From: Bifidobacterium breve
GTDB lineage: Bacteria > Actinomycetota > Actinomycetes > Mycobacteriales > Mycobacteriaceae
Direction of reading: 5' to 3'
Assembly (NCBI GenBank): GCA_943331415.1
Contig: CALQLM010000046.1
Location: forward strand, 1-7,510
Length of the DNA stretch: 7,510 nucleotides
The notes beneath the pieces were generated by a model that searched no databases, was not told where the DNA came from, and was given only the letters and a program-made list of their open reading frames with translations. Position 1 is the first letter of the stretch; each line of letters begins with the position of its first letter. A program made the position numbers and the translations under genes. This document shows, piece by piece, positions 1 to 5,979 of this stretch.

Positions 1-4
1 CCGG

Positions 5-580
5 TCAGTCCAGCGGGACACCGAAGGTGGTGAGCGTCATCGCCAGCGCATCGTACTGGCCCACCAGTATCACGAATTCGATCAACTGGGGCCGGTCCAG
101 ATATTGGCCGAGCAGTTGCCAAGTCTGCTCAGTCACTGTCCGGTTGATGACGAGTTCGTCGACTCCGGTGAGCAGTGCCCGCATCCGTTCGGAGAGCCCG
201 CCCTCGTTCGGCCAGGCGAAGACTTCGGCCTGCGTGGTCTCGTCGACTCCGCGCCGAAGGGCGAGTCGGCGGTGCTGCTGAAGCTCGTACGCGCAGCCGC
301 GCAGGTGTCCGACCCGCAAGATGGCAACCTCAGTGTCCGGTTTGGGCAGCCGTCCGCGATAGAGCAGCACACCGCTGAACGGCAGCCACGACCAGAACAG
401 CCGCTTGTGCTGAGCCAGTGCAGTGAATAGATGGAATTCGGGCACCCCCCAGACGCGGGCGGCCAGTTTGCAGAACATCCACCCGAAAAGACCTAGTTCG
501 CGTCGGGTGCCCGACGGGATGCGTGGCGACGCGACAGCGGGCAGTGGGGCCGGTAATTCCGGGTCGGGATGAGTGGTCAC
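5..580 (-). CDS. Carboxymuconolactone decarboxylase-like (AhpD-fold) protein
   Basis: This is a 191-residue protein of the carboxymuconolactone decarboxylase/AhpD-like superfamily. Members are small helical proteins, either decarboxylases or peroxidase/disulfide-reductase-type enzymes, and the substrate here cannot be read from sequence. The diagnostic block is residues 84-107: an acidic residue (E84), then R89 and the motif C96-A-Y-E99-L-Q-Q-H103, which matches the CxYExxxH pattern of this family. There is a single motif cysteine, not the CxxC of true AhpD, so peroxidase activity is doubtful. No signal peptide is evident; the N-terminus is proline-rich and probably flexible. The GTG start is chosen because GAGGA (588-592) lies 7 nt upstream. 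It is codirectional with the SDR gene but 197 bp away, so it probably has its own promoter. Family is fairly sure; function is unknown. Confidence 0.85.
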   Translation of the reverse strand: MTTHPDPELPAPLPAVASPRIPSGTRRELGLFGWMFCKLAARVWGVPEFHLFTALAQHKRLFWSWLPFSGVLLYRGRLPKPDTEVAILRVGHLRGCAYELQQHRRLALRRGVDETTQAEVFAWPNEGGLSERMRALLTGVDELVINRTVTEQTWQLLGQYLDRPQLIEFVILVGQYDALAMTLTTFGVPLD

Positions 581-587
581 CGCAATA

Positions 588-592
588 TCCTC
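588..592 (-). promoter_or_regulatory. Ribosome binding site for the AhpD-like gene
   Basis: On the minus strand the sequence GAGGA lies 7 nt before the GTG at 580. It is a good Shine-Dalgarno match and supports that GTG as the start. Confidence 0.6.
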
Positions 593-642
593 GCTCGGCC
601 AGCAAGCCGTCGCCGGGCTTCGTTCTCCTCAGAGAGCTTCGT

Positions 643-674
643 GAACCTCGATGGTACGGGTGAATCGGAGGTTC
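643..674. promoter_or_regulatory. Inverted repeat around a possible -10 element, upstream of the AhpD-like gene
   Basis: GAACCTC (643-649) and GAGGTTC (668-674) form a perfect 7-bp inverted repeat with an 18-bp spacer. Read on the minus strand, the spacer contains TACCAT (651-656), which fits the actinobacterial TANNNT -10 pattern and would place a transcription start about 60 nt before the GTG at 580. No convincing -35 is visible. This could be an operator overlapping the promoter of the AhpD-like gene; a 7-bp arm can also arise by chance. The rest of the 581-777 gap shows no gene. Confidence 0.3.
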
Positions 675-777
675 GCACTTTCCCGAGGGCGCATAAGCCA
701 CCCGGGCTGTACGAACGCGGCACCGGCGGTGGTTCCACAGGATGATCGAGCGAGACGCAGACGTCCGAAGCCTGACC

Positions 778-1563
778 TCAACCGCCCAGCAACCGCCCGG
801 ATATAGCGACCACCAACCGCTTCGGCAACACCCGGTTCAGCCCGCGCGCAACGAATGCATTGGCAATGCCGTCGACGAAGCTGGGTTTGCGGCCCGACAG
901 TGCCCGAATCGTATGTTCGACGACCTGCTCCGGCGTGCGGGTGAAAGCCTTCGCAGCCACGCCCGACGCGGCCACGGCCGCGCCCTCACCGGCCAGTTCG
1001 AAGAACGGTGTGTCGGTCAGTCCGGGGCACACCGCGAGGACCCGGATTCCGTTCTTGCGCTCCTCGGCCCAGACCGCCTCGGTGAAGGACAGCACGAAGG
1101 CCTTCGTCGCGCCGTAGACGGCCATTTTCGGCAACGGCTGGAATGCTGCGGTAGAGGCGATGTTGATGACCGCCCCCGCCCCCCTGGCCCGCATCTGCGG
1201 CAGGTAGCGCGCGGTCGTGCCGACCAGCGTCAGGCAATTGAGCCGGACCTCTTCCTCAAGGCGTTCCGGGTCCGCGTCGGCGACGTCGTTGTGTGTTCCG
1301 AAGCCGGCATTGTTGACCAACACCGTGATCTCCAGACCCAGACTGTTGGTCCGCTGCCACAGTTCACCGGCAGCGTTGGGCACCGAGAGGTCCATCGGGA
1401 CGACGGTGACCTCCACGCCGTGGGCCTCCCTCAGCTGCGCGGCGAGCTGGTCGAGCTTGTCGGCACTGCGAGCGACCACGATGAGGTCGTGGCCCCGCGC
1501 GGCGAATTGCCGGGCGAACTCGGCGCCGATACCGGTCGAAGCCCCGGTGATCAGGGTCACCAT
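778..1563 (-). CDS. Short-chain dehydrogenase/reductase (SDR)
   Basis: This is a 261-residue cytoplasmic NAD(P)-dependent oxidoreductase of the classical SDR family. Visible elements in order are the nucleotide-binding motif T6-G-A-S-T-G-I-G13, arginine R32 after the second strand (suggesting NADP(H)), N84-N-A-G87, structural N109, and the catalytic S137, Y150 and K154 in a YxxxK motif, followed by P180-G181. All catalytic residues are intact. The C-terminus has a variable segment and a basic-hydrophobic end (residues 240-261) that might touch membrane or lipid. The substrate is unknown; a lipid alcohol or ketone is a guess from the acyltransferase neighbours. The ATG at 1563 sits directly before the Rossmann strand and is preferred here. 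A GTG at 1593, which adds ten residues, is a real alternative because a -10-like TACGAT lies 7 nt before it, which would make a leaderless message. It is divergent from the WS/DGAT gene. Confidence 0.92.
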   Translation of the reverse strand: MVTLITGASTGIGAEFARQFAARGHDLIVVARSADKLDQLAAQLREAHGVEVTVVPMDLSVPNAAGELWQRTNSLGLEITVLVNNAGFGTHNDVADADPERLEEEVRLNCLTLVGTTARYLPQMRARGAGAVINIASTAAFQPLPKMAVYGATKAFVLSFTEAVWAEERKNGIRVLAVCPGLTDTPFFELAGEGAAVAASGVAAKAFTRTPEQVVEHTIRALSGRKPSFVDGIANAFVARGLNRVLPKRLVVAISGRLLGG

Positions 1564-1572
1564 TCGCCGGGT

Positions 1573-1596
1573 TCCATCCACGAGTCCATCCACGAG
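1573..1596. repeat. Perfect 12-bp tandem duplication
   Basis: TCCATCCACGAG occurs twice back to back (1573-1584 and 1585-1596). If the SDR gene starts at GTG 1593 the repeat encodes a duplicated Val-Asp-Gly-Leu type unit at its N-terminus. If it starts at ATG 1563 the repeat lies in the 5' leader. It may be a recent slippage duplication or paired binding sites. Confidence 0.7.
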
Positions 1597-1600
1597 CGCA

Positions 1601-1606
1601 ATCGTA
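1601..1606 (-). promoter_or_regulatory. Putative -10 element of the SDR gene
   Basis: On the minus strand, TACGAT fits the mycobacterial TANNNT -10 consensus. Seven bases separate it from a GTG at 1593 that is in frame with the SDR gene, as expected for a leaderless transcript. No clear -35 is seen. Its expected -35 position overlaps the -10 of the opposing WS/DGAT promoter. Confidence 0.35.
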
Positions 1607-1625
1607 ACTTCCTGCGGCGGGCCGG

Positions 1626-1631
1626 TATCAT
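1626..1631 (+). promoter_or_regulatory. Putative -10 element of the WS/DGAT gene
   Basis: TATCAT fits TANNNT and is followed by 7 bases and then the in-frame GTG at 1639. No Shine-Dalgarno sequence precedes that GTG, so a leaderless transcript starting at or next to the GTG is the simplest reading. Leaderless GTG/ATG messages are common in mycobacteria (established knowledge). The -35 region has no strong match. Confidence 0.4.
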
Positions 1632-1638
1632 TGCAGAT

Positions 1639-3057
1639 GTGCAGCATCCGCAGCGAGTCAGCGGAATCGACGCCAGCTTCCTCTCCCTCGAAACCGCAAC
1701 GCAGCCAATGCAAGTGTTTTCGGTATTGGAGTTGGATACGACGACGATTCCCGGCGGCTACCGATTTGACCGTCTGCGGGACGCGTTCGCGGAGCGGATC
1801 CGGGCGCTCCCGGAGTTCCGGGAGAAGCTCTCGGCCCGCCCGCTGACCATCGGCCATCCGGTGTGGGTCCGGGACGACGAGTTCGATATCGACCGGCATC
1901 TGCACCGGATCACCGTGCCCGCTCCCGGCACCCGGACGGAGCTGACCGAGGTCTGCGGCCGGCTAGCCGGGTTGCCGTTGGATCGCGGCCAGCCACTGTG
2001 GGAGATGTGGGTCATCGAAGGACTTGATGAGTCTCTCGGGACCGGGCGGCTGGCCGTACTGCTCAAGGTTCACCACGCCGCGGCGGACGGCGTGACCTAT
2101 GCAAACCTGGTGTCGCGACTGTTTAGTTCCGAACCCGTACCGCCGCCGTCGGCCTCGGTCGAGGCGCCGGCGTCGATCGGCCCACTGCGGGAGGCAATCG
2201 ACGGTCTGGCCCGATTCGCGAACCGGCCGGTGTACCTGGTGGCCCGGGTACTGCCCGCGGCCGCGCGCGCCGTCATCGATGCCATCCGACGGGCATCCGC
2301 CGGCCGCGCCATGGCAGCCCCGTTCACGGCCCCACGCACGGTACTGAACGCCAAGTTCAACGCCCAGCGCTCTGTCGCGTTCGCCCGACTCGATCTGAAT
2401 GAGGTCAAAAGGGTCAAGGACCATTACGGGGTCAAGGTGAACGACGTGGTGATGACCCTGGTGGGCGGGGTGATGCGCCAGTTCCTGCTCGACCGCGGCG
2501 AATTGCCCACGTCCTCCCTGGTGGCTCTGGAGCCGGTATCGGTGCACGGGATGTCCGATCGCACCGCACGCAATCAAGTCTCAGGCATGCTCGTCGCGTT
2601 GCAGACCCAGATCGCAGATCCAGTGGCCCGCCTCAGAGCCGTTGCGACGGCGAACGCATACGCCAAGGAACAGGTTTCAGCGATCAACCCGATGCTGCTG
2701 CAGGACTTCGGCGAGGTCATCGGATCGGTTCTGCTCGGCATGGCGAAGCGGATTTACGCCCGGCTGACCCAGTACCGCCCGAATTACAACGTCATCCTGT
2801 CCAACGTGCCGGGCCCGGATCCGGCCCACTACTTCCTGGGCGCCAGGGTCTCGGCGATGTACCCGTTCGGGCCGGTGCTGCTCGGTGCTGGCATCAACTT
2901 CACGTTGTGGTCGGTGAACGGCATACTGCACATCGGGCTGATCTCCACGCCGGGTGTGATACCCGCACTGTCGGAGCTAGCCGACGGTCTGGCGACGGGC
3001 CTGGATGAACTGCTCACTGTGATCGGTGACGCTGGAACAGCTTCCGCCGCGGTGTAG
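1639..3057 (+). CDS. Wax ester synthase / diacylglycerol acyltransferase (WS/DGAT)
   Basis: This 472-residue protein belongs to the bacterial WS/DGAT (Tgs-type) family, which transfers fatty acyl groups from acyl-CoA to diacylglycerol or long-chain alcohols, making triacylglycerol or wax esters at the membrane and lipid-droplet surface. The N-terminus has the family opening S-G-I-D-A-S-F-L. P119-L-W121 follows, then the catalytic H145-H-A-A-A-D-G151, where the second His is the general base. N268-D269 is the conserved ND motif, and S388-N-V-P-G-P393 lies in the C-terminal domain. Length is typical and every signature is intact. GTG 1639 is chosen because it gives the usual short lead into the family N-terminus; the open frame upstream to 742 is only antisense to the SDR gene. 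Acyl and alcohol substrates cannot be told from sequence. It faces papA5 tail-to-tail with 10 bases between the two reading frames. Confidence 0.93.
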   Translation: MQHPQRVSGIDASFLSLETATQPMQVFSVLELDTTTIPGGYRFDRLRDAFAERIRALPEFREKLSARPLTIGHPVWVRDDEFDIDRHLHRITVPAPGTRTELTEVCGRLAGLPLDRGQPLWEMWVIEGLDESLGTGRLAVLLKVHHAAADGVTYANLVSRLFSSEPVPPPSASVEAPASIGPLREAIDGLARFANRPVYLVARVLPAAARAVIDAIRRASAGRAMAAPFTAPRTVLNAKFNAQRSVAFARLDLNEVKRVKDHYGVKVNDVVMTLVGGVMRQFLLDRGELPTSSLVALEPVSVHGMSDRTARNQVSGMLVALQTQIADPVARLRAVATANAYAKEQVSAINPMLLQDFGEVIGSVLLGMAKRIYARLTQYRPNYNVILSNVPGPDPAHYFLGARVSAMYPFGPVLLGAGINFTLWSVNGILHIGLISTPGVIPALSELADGLATGLDELLTVIGDAGTASAAV

Positions 3058-3070
3058 CGGAATTCCGCTA
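3055..3070. terminator. 16-bp palindrome at the convergent gene ends (possible weak bidirectional terminator)
   Basis: TAGCGGAATTCCGCTA is a perfect palindrome. Its first three bases are the TAG stop of the WS/DGAT gene and its last three, read on the minus strand, are the TAG stop of papA5. As RNA it gives a 6-bp stem with an AATT loop in either direction. There is no U-tract, so intrinsic termination would be weak; a protein-binding or transcript-end role is equally possible. Confidence 0.45.
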
Positions 3071-4315
3071 GTCGGTCACCGGCTCGTATCGGGACGGTAC
3101 GCCGGCCAGGATCTTATGGATCTCGGCGACATACCGTTCGGGTTCGGGTCCTTGGCTGTGGTAGGTGACCATCAGACGGCCACCAAACGTACCGACCGAA
3201 TACATGTCGACTCCCGCCGATGTCGACGCGAACAGCAAATCGAGCGCGTACTGCTCGACCACCAGATCGGGCGGAGTTCGCAGAGGGGGCAGTTTCCCGC
3301 CGTCCGTGGCCATCACGACGTCGGGCAGTCCGGGCGGATTGCCATGGTAGTCGAGGCCGAAGTGCAGAAACGACTGTTGGATCACGCCTTCAGCCAGATC
3401 AGCACGGAACGCCTCAACGATGTCGCGGGCCAAGTCCAAGATGTCGGTGCCCGAATGGATCTCGGCCAGGTACATCGCTACCCCCACCGGGTTGGTGGCC
3501 TCGGTAGCACCGACCGGCGGGGTTAGGCGGAAGCGAAGATCGACCGGGTAGATGTAGGGGATCGGAAGGTGTGGGGTCTGGCGAATCTTCCACTCGGCCA
3601 GCAGGATCGAAGCGGCGGTCAGGGAGTTGAGACTGACCCGTCGATCGGCACAGATGCCGGCCAGGGCTTGGGTCTCCTGTTGGGAGAGTCGACAGCAGGC
3701 CGACGGCACCAGAACCGACTGGGCACCAACCCGTCCGGCGTTCCGCCTGGAGGGCGGCAGCTCGTAAGCGAACATCGCCGGCAGGAAGCGCTCCAGGCCA
3801 AACCGCTGAAGTTTGACGATGCCACGCTCGGCAAGTACTGCCTCCAACGACTCCGGAACGGGCTCAGTCGTGACCGGCCCGACGCCGGTGCCGGCGACGA
3901 TGTCGGTATACCAGCCGAAAAGCTTATCCAGCAGCGCAAACGCGTGGTGCGCGTCGGACAGCGCATGGTTTGCGAAAAGGGTGAGTTCGGACAGCTCCTC
4001 GCCTGTTCTGAGTCGCAGGTTGACCAGTGCCTCGGACTGCTTCGGCAGCCGCCCGGTGGACGTGTCGTCGATCTTCTCGAGCCACATCCCTTCATGCTCG
4101 TATTCGTCGACCACAACCTGGTGCCTGCCGTCGGCGCTCTGCTCGAGATGACCGGCATGGACAGGGTGTACTCGCAACAGCGTCTCGAAAGCATCCGCCA
4201 TCGCGCCCACGTCCACCGGACCGCGCAGAGTGACGGTGAGACTGACGAAGCTCCCGGATTTCGCGTAGAACTCCTCACTGGGCGACAGGTAGCGGATCGG
4301 CGTTGAGCCAAACAC
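3068..4315 (-). CDS. papA5: PapA5-like phthiocerol/diol acyltransferase
   Basis: This 415-residue protein resembles PapA5, the acyltransferase that in M. tuberculosis moves mycocerosyl chains from the Mas synthase onto the phthiocerol diol to complete PDIM. Its length is close to the roughly 420 residues of PapA5, with matching blocks such as P251-I-P-Y-I-Y-P-V-D-L-R-F near the middle and R304-A-D-L followed by V311-I-Q-Q. R304 aligns with the PapA5 arginine (R312) implicated in docking to Mas. The active-site motif is N116-H-A-L-S-D-A122: the catalytic His (H117) and Asp (D121) are kept, but the usual first His is Asn and the Gly is Ala. The GTG start is supported by AAGGGAAGG-type RBS sequence (4325-4334) 9 nt upstream. 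It lies 42 bp after drrC, as in the PDIM locus. No mas gene follows. The native acyl donor may therefore differ. Confidence 0.88.
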   Translation of the reverse strand: MFGSTPIRYLSPSEEFYAKSGSFVSLTVTLRGPVDVGAMADAFETLLRVHPVHAGHLEQSADGRHQVVVDEYEHEGMWLEKIDDTSTGRLPKQSEALVNLRLRTGEELSELTLFANHALSDAHHAFALLDKLFGWYTDIVAGTGVGPVTTEPVPESLEAVLAERGIVKLQRFGLERFLPAMFAYELPPSRRNAGRVGAQSVLVPSACCRLSQQETQALAGICADRRVSLNSLTAASILLAEWKIRQTPHLPIPYIYPVDLRFRLTPPVGATEATNPVGVAMYLAEIHSGTDILDLARDIVEAFRADLAEGVIQQSFLHFGLDYHGNPPGLPDVVMATDGGKLPPLRTPPDLVVEQYALDLLFASTSAGVDMYSVGTFGGRLMVTYHSQGPEPERYVAEIHKILAGVPSRYEPVTD

Positions 4316-4324
4316 TGTGGTTAA

Positions 4325-4334
4325 CCTTCCCTTC
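4325..4334 (-). promoter_or_regulatory. Ribosome binding site for papA5
   Basis: GAAGGGAAGG on the minus strand ends 9 nt before the GTG at 4315. It is purine-rich and well placed, and it supports the GTG as the start of papA5. Confidence 0.55.
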
Positions 4335-4357
4335 GACGAATGGTCAGAGCACGACGG

Positions 4358-5170
4358 CTATCGGCTCGTGCTGGCCCGGCGGTAGCCCACAACCAGCGGC
4401 AGCAGACAGACCGCGAAGATCGCCGCACACCAGATCAGTGTGCTGATCATCGGCGAGAACACCGGTCCACCCACCGACAGTCCGCGCATCGCATCCACGG
4501 CCGGGGACATCGGCTGGTACCGGACCACCGGCTGGACCCAGTCCGGGTACCGGTCCACCGGCACGAAGCCGGTGCAGAACGTGGAACCCAGGATGATCAC
4601 CGGCTGCATCGCCTCCACCATCACGGTCTTGGGCCAGTACAGCGCGACCGTGGTGGCAAGCGCCGCGAACGCGATGCCGAACATCACCGGGATGGCCACC
4701 CACAACAGTGCAGCCGCCACCCCGGCGTGGAACCGGAATCCGAGGATGAAGCCGGTCGCCAGGATGATCAGCGTCGTGAAGAGCAGCCGTGCGGTCTCCG
4801 CACCCAGACGGGCCAGCAGTCCCGCGGCGCGATGGATGGGCAGTGACCACATCCTGGCCAGGAACCCGTCGAGCCGCTCGGCATTGATTCCGACCATCCC
4901 GGTCGTCGAGCCCGACATCGTCGCCAACAGTGCCACCAGTGGCACGCTTCGGTACAGCGCGTTCTCGCCGGTGATCGCCGTGATCGAGTCGCCGAAGACG
5001 ACCTTGAGGGTGAGCAGGAAGGCCACCGGCAGCAACACCGCGTGGACCAGGGTCATGGGAGTGCGGGCCGACCTGACCAACAGCCGCCGGGTGAGCACCC
5101 CGGTCTGCGCGAGCAGACTGCCCTGACCGGCCGAGGTCGTCCCGACGGCCGCAGCATCCAGAACCGTCAT
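4358..5170 (-). CDS. drrC: DrrC-like ABC-2 type permease
   Basis: This is a 270-residue integral membrane subunit of a DrrAB-type ABC-2 exporter. About six hydrophobic segments are visible near residues 40-60, 74-95, 126-146, 150-178, 185-203 and 241-262. A conserved pre-helix-6 motif, R208-Y-P-D-W-V-Q-P-V-V-R-Y-Q-P220, is typical of the family. The start at ATG 5170 is preferred over an upstream start at 5203 because the ATG overlaps the drrB stop as TGATG and has GGAGAA (5175-5180) close upstream, a layout expected for translational coupling. In M. tuberculosis DrrC (276 aa) is needed for PDIM to reach the cell surface; the same role is inferred here with DrrA and DrrB. It is clearly a paralogue of the neighbouring drrB product. 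Confidence 0.9.
   Translation of the reverse strand: MTVLDAAAVGTTSAGQGSLLAQTGVLTRRLLVRSARTPMTLVHAVLLPVAFLLTLKVVFGDSITAITGENALYRSVPLVALLATMSGSTTGMVGINAERLDGFLARMWSLPIHRAAGLLARLGAETARLLFTTLIILATGFILGFRFHAGVAAALLWVAIPVMFGIAFAALATTVALYWPKTVMVEAMQPVIILGSTFCTGFVPVDRYPDWVQPVVRYQPMSPAVDAMRGLSVGGPVFSPMISTLIWCAAIFAVCLLPLVVGYRRASTSR
4516..4562. repeat. 17-bp near-identical direct repeat inside drrC
   Basis: GGTACCGGACCACCGGC (4516-4532) and GGTACCGGTCCACCGGC (4546-4562) differ at one base and start 30 bp apart. On the minus strand they encode two similar Val-x-Arg-Tyr-type patches on either side of the Trp of the family motif. A coding explanation is likely. Confidence 0.5.
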
Positions 5171-5979
5171 CAGGTTCTCCGCCGATACACCACGACCGCC
5201 CACGGCAATGTCACTGCCATGATGCCGAACACCCAGCCCAGCGCGGGCCCGATCACCGACCAGGTGACCGGCGGGACGGCGTCACCCGAGTCGCCGGCCA
5301 GCGCCTGCAGCGCGTACACCAGCCGGGAGATGGGCTGATTGTCGACGACAGGCTGGATCCACTCCGGAAACCGTTGCAGAGGCTGGATTCCCACCGACAG
5401 GAACCCAAAGATGAGCTGCGGCAACAGCAGCCACTGAGCGGTCGCCGCGGGGTCGCGTGACTTCGTGCCGAGGGTGTCGCCCAGCAGTGCCAGCGCCAGG
5501 CCGGTGAGCAAGGTCAGCAGAAAGAAGCCCAGCGCGAACACCGGGCCACGGTGAAACCGGAAGCCGATGACGTATCCGGATGCCAGTGCCACCACCAGAC
5601 CGATCACACAGCGGTAGACGCTGGCGGTGATTCGGGCCGTCAACGGCGTCAGCGACGCAATCGGCAACGACTGAAAGCGGCGGTTGATCCCCTGAACGGA
5701 GTCGGTCGCGGCCCGGAAAGCGGTCGAGATCGACGCAAAGGCGATGGCCTGCAACACGATCAGCGGCAACAGGTACTGCGCGTAGCTGCTCATCCTCAGG
5801 TCAGGGCCGTCCATCAGACGATTCAACGGGATATAAAGGCTCGCCGTCGCAGCCACCGACACAACCACGCCCACCGCCACCTCGCCGTTGCGCAGGGAAG
5901 GCGTAATCAGCCGGGAAGTCAGCACCCACCACTGCTGCCGACTCGACGGGACCGGTCGCGCCGTCGTGAGTGCCGTCAC
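5170..5979 (-). CDS. drrB: DrrB-like ABC-2 type permease
   Basis: This 269-residue membrane protein is the second permease of the DrrABC exporter. Six probable membrane segments lie near residues 34-52, 68-86, 118-140, 144-168, 182-198 and 238-262. The family motif R203-F-P-E-W-I-Q-P-V-V-D-N-Q-P216 precedes the last helix, and G139-F-R-F-H143 matches a segment in the drrC product, showing that the two permeases are paralogues. The basic C-terminus (RRR) should face the cytoplasm. The GTG start overlaps the drrA stop by four bases (GTGA) and has TGAGGT (GAGG at 5987-5990) 7 nt upstream, so the start is well supported and translation is probably coupled to drrA. It is inferred to move a lipid made by the upstream synthase; DrrB of M. 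tuberculosis is slightly longer (289 aa). Confidence 0.9.
   Translation of the reverse strand: MTALTTARPVPSSRQQWWVLTSRLITPSLRNGEVAVGVVVSVAATASLYIPLNRLMDGPDLRMSSYAQYLLPLIVLQAIAFASISTAFRAATDSVQGINRRFQSLPIASLTPLTARITASVYRCVIGLVVALASGYVIGFRFHRGPVFALGFFLLTLLTGLALALLGDTLGTKSRDPAATAQWLLLPQLIFGFLSVGIQPLQRFPEWIQPVVDNQPISRLVYALQALAGDSGDAVPPVTWSVIGPALGWVFGIMAVTLPWAVVVYRRRT
5175..5180 (-). promoter_or_regulatory. Ribosome binding site that decides the drrC start
   Basis: GGAGAA on the minus strand lies 4 nt (6 nt counted from GGAG) before the ATG at 5170. Together with the TGATG overlap it favours this ATG over the upstream start at 5203, which would overlap drrB by 34 bases. Confidence 0.6.

Noticed and set aside
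721..731. CACCGGCGGTG as a terminator hairpin after the SDR gene
   Set aside because: The arms are 5 bp with a single-base loop, which cannot form a stable hairpin, and no U-tract follows.
742..1638. Upstream extension of the WS/DGAT frame (open to 742)
   Set aside because: This part runs antisense to a complete SDR gene with intact catalytic residues, shows no family resemblance, and the WS/DGAT family N-terminus begins just after GTG 1639.
1564..1905. Long N-terminal extension of the SDR frame up to 1905
   Set aside because: It overlaps the WS/DGAT coding region in antisense and precedes the Rossmann strand without any domain; only the short extension to GTG 1593 is plausible.
3569..4306. 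Plus-strand open frame of 245 codons opposite papA5
   Set aside because: It is antisense to a complete acyltransferase gene with a recognised family match; composition is that of a GC-rich shadow frame.
4340..5126. Overlapping open frames on both strands opposite and within drrC
   Set aside because: They are alternative frames of a clear membrane-protein gene and lack hydrophobic segments or motifs of their own.
5171..5203. Earlier start for drrC at 5203
   Set aside because: It would overlap drrB by 34 bases, whereas ATG 5170 has a good RBS and a TGATG coupling overlap.
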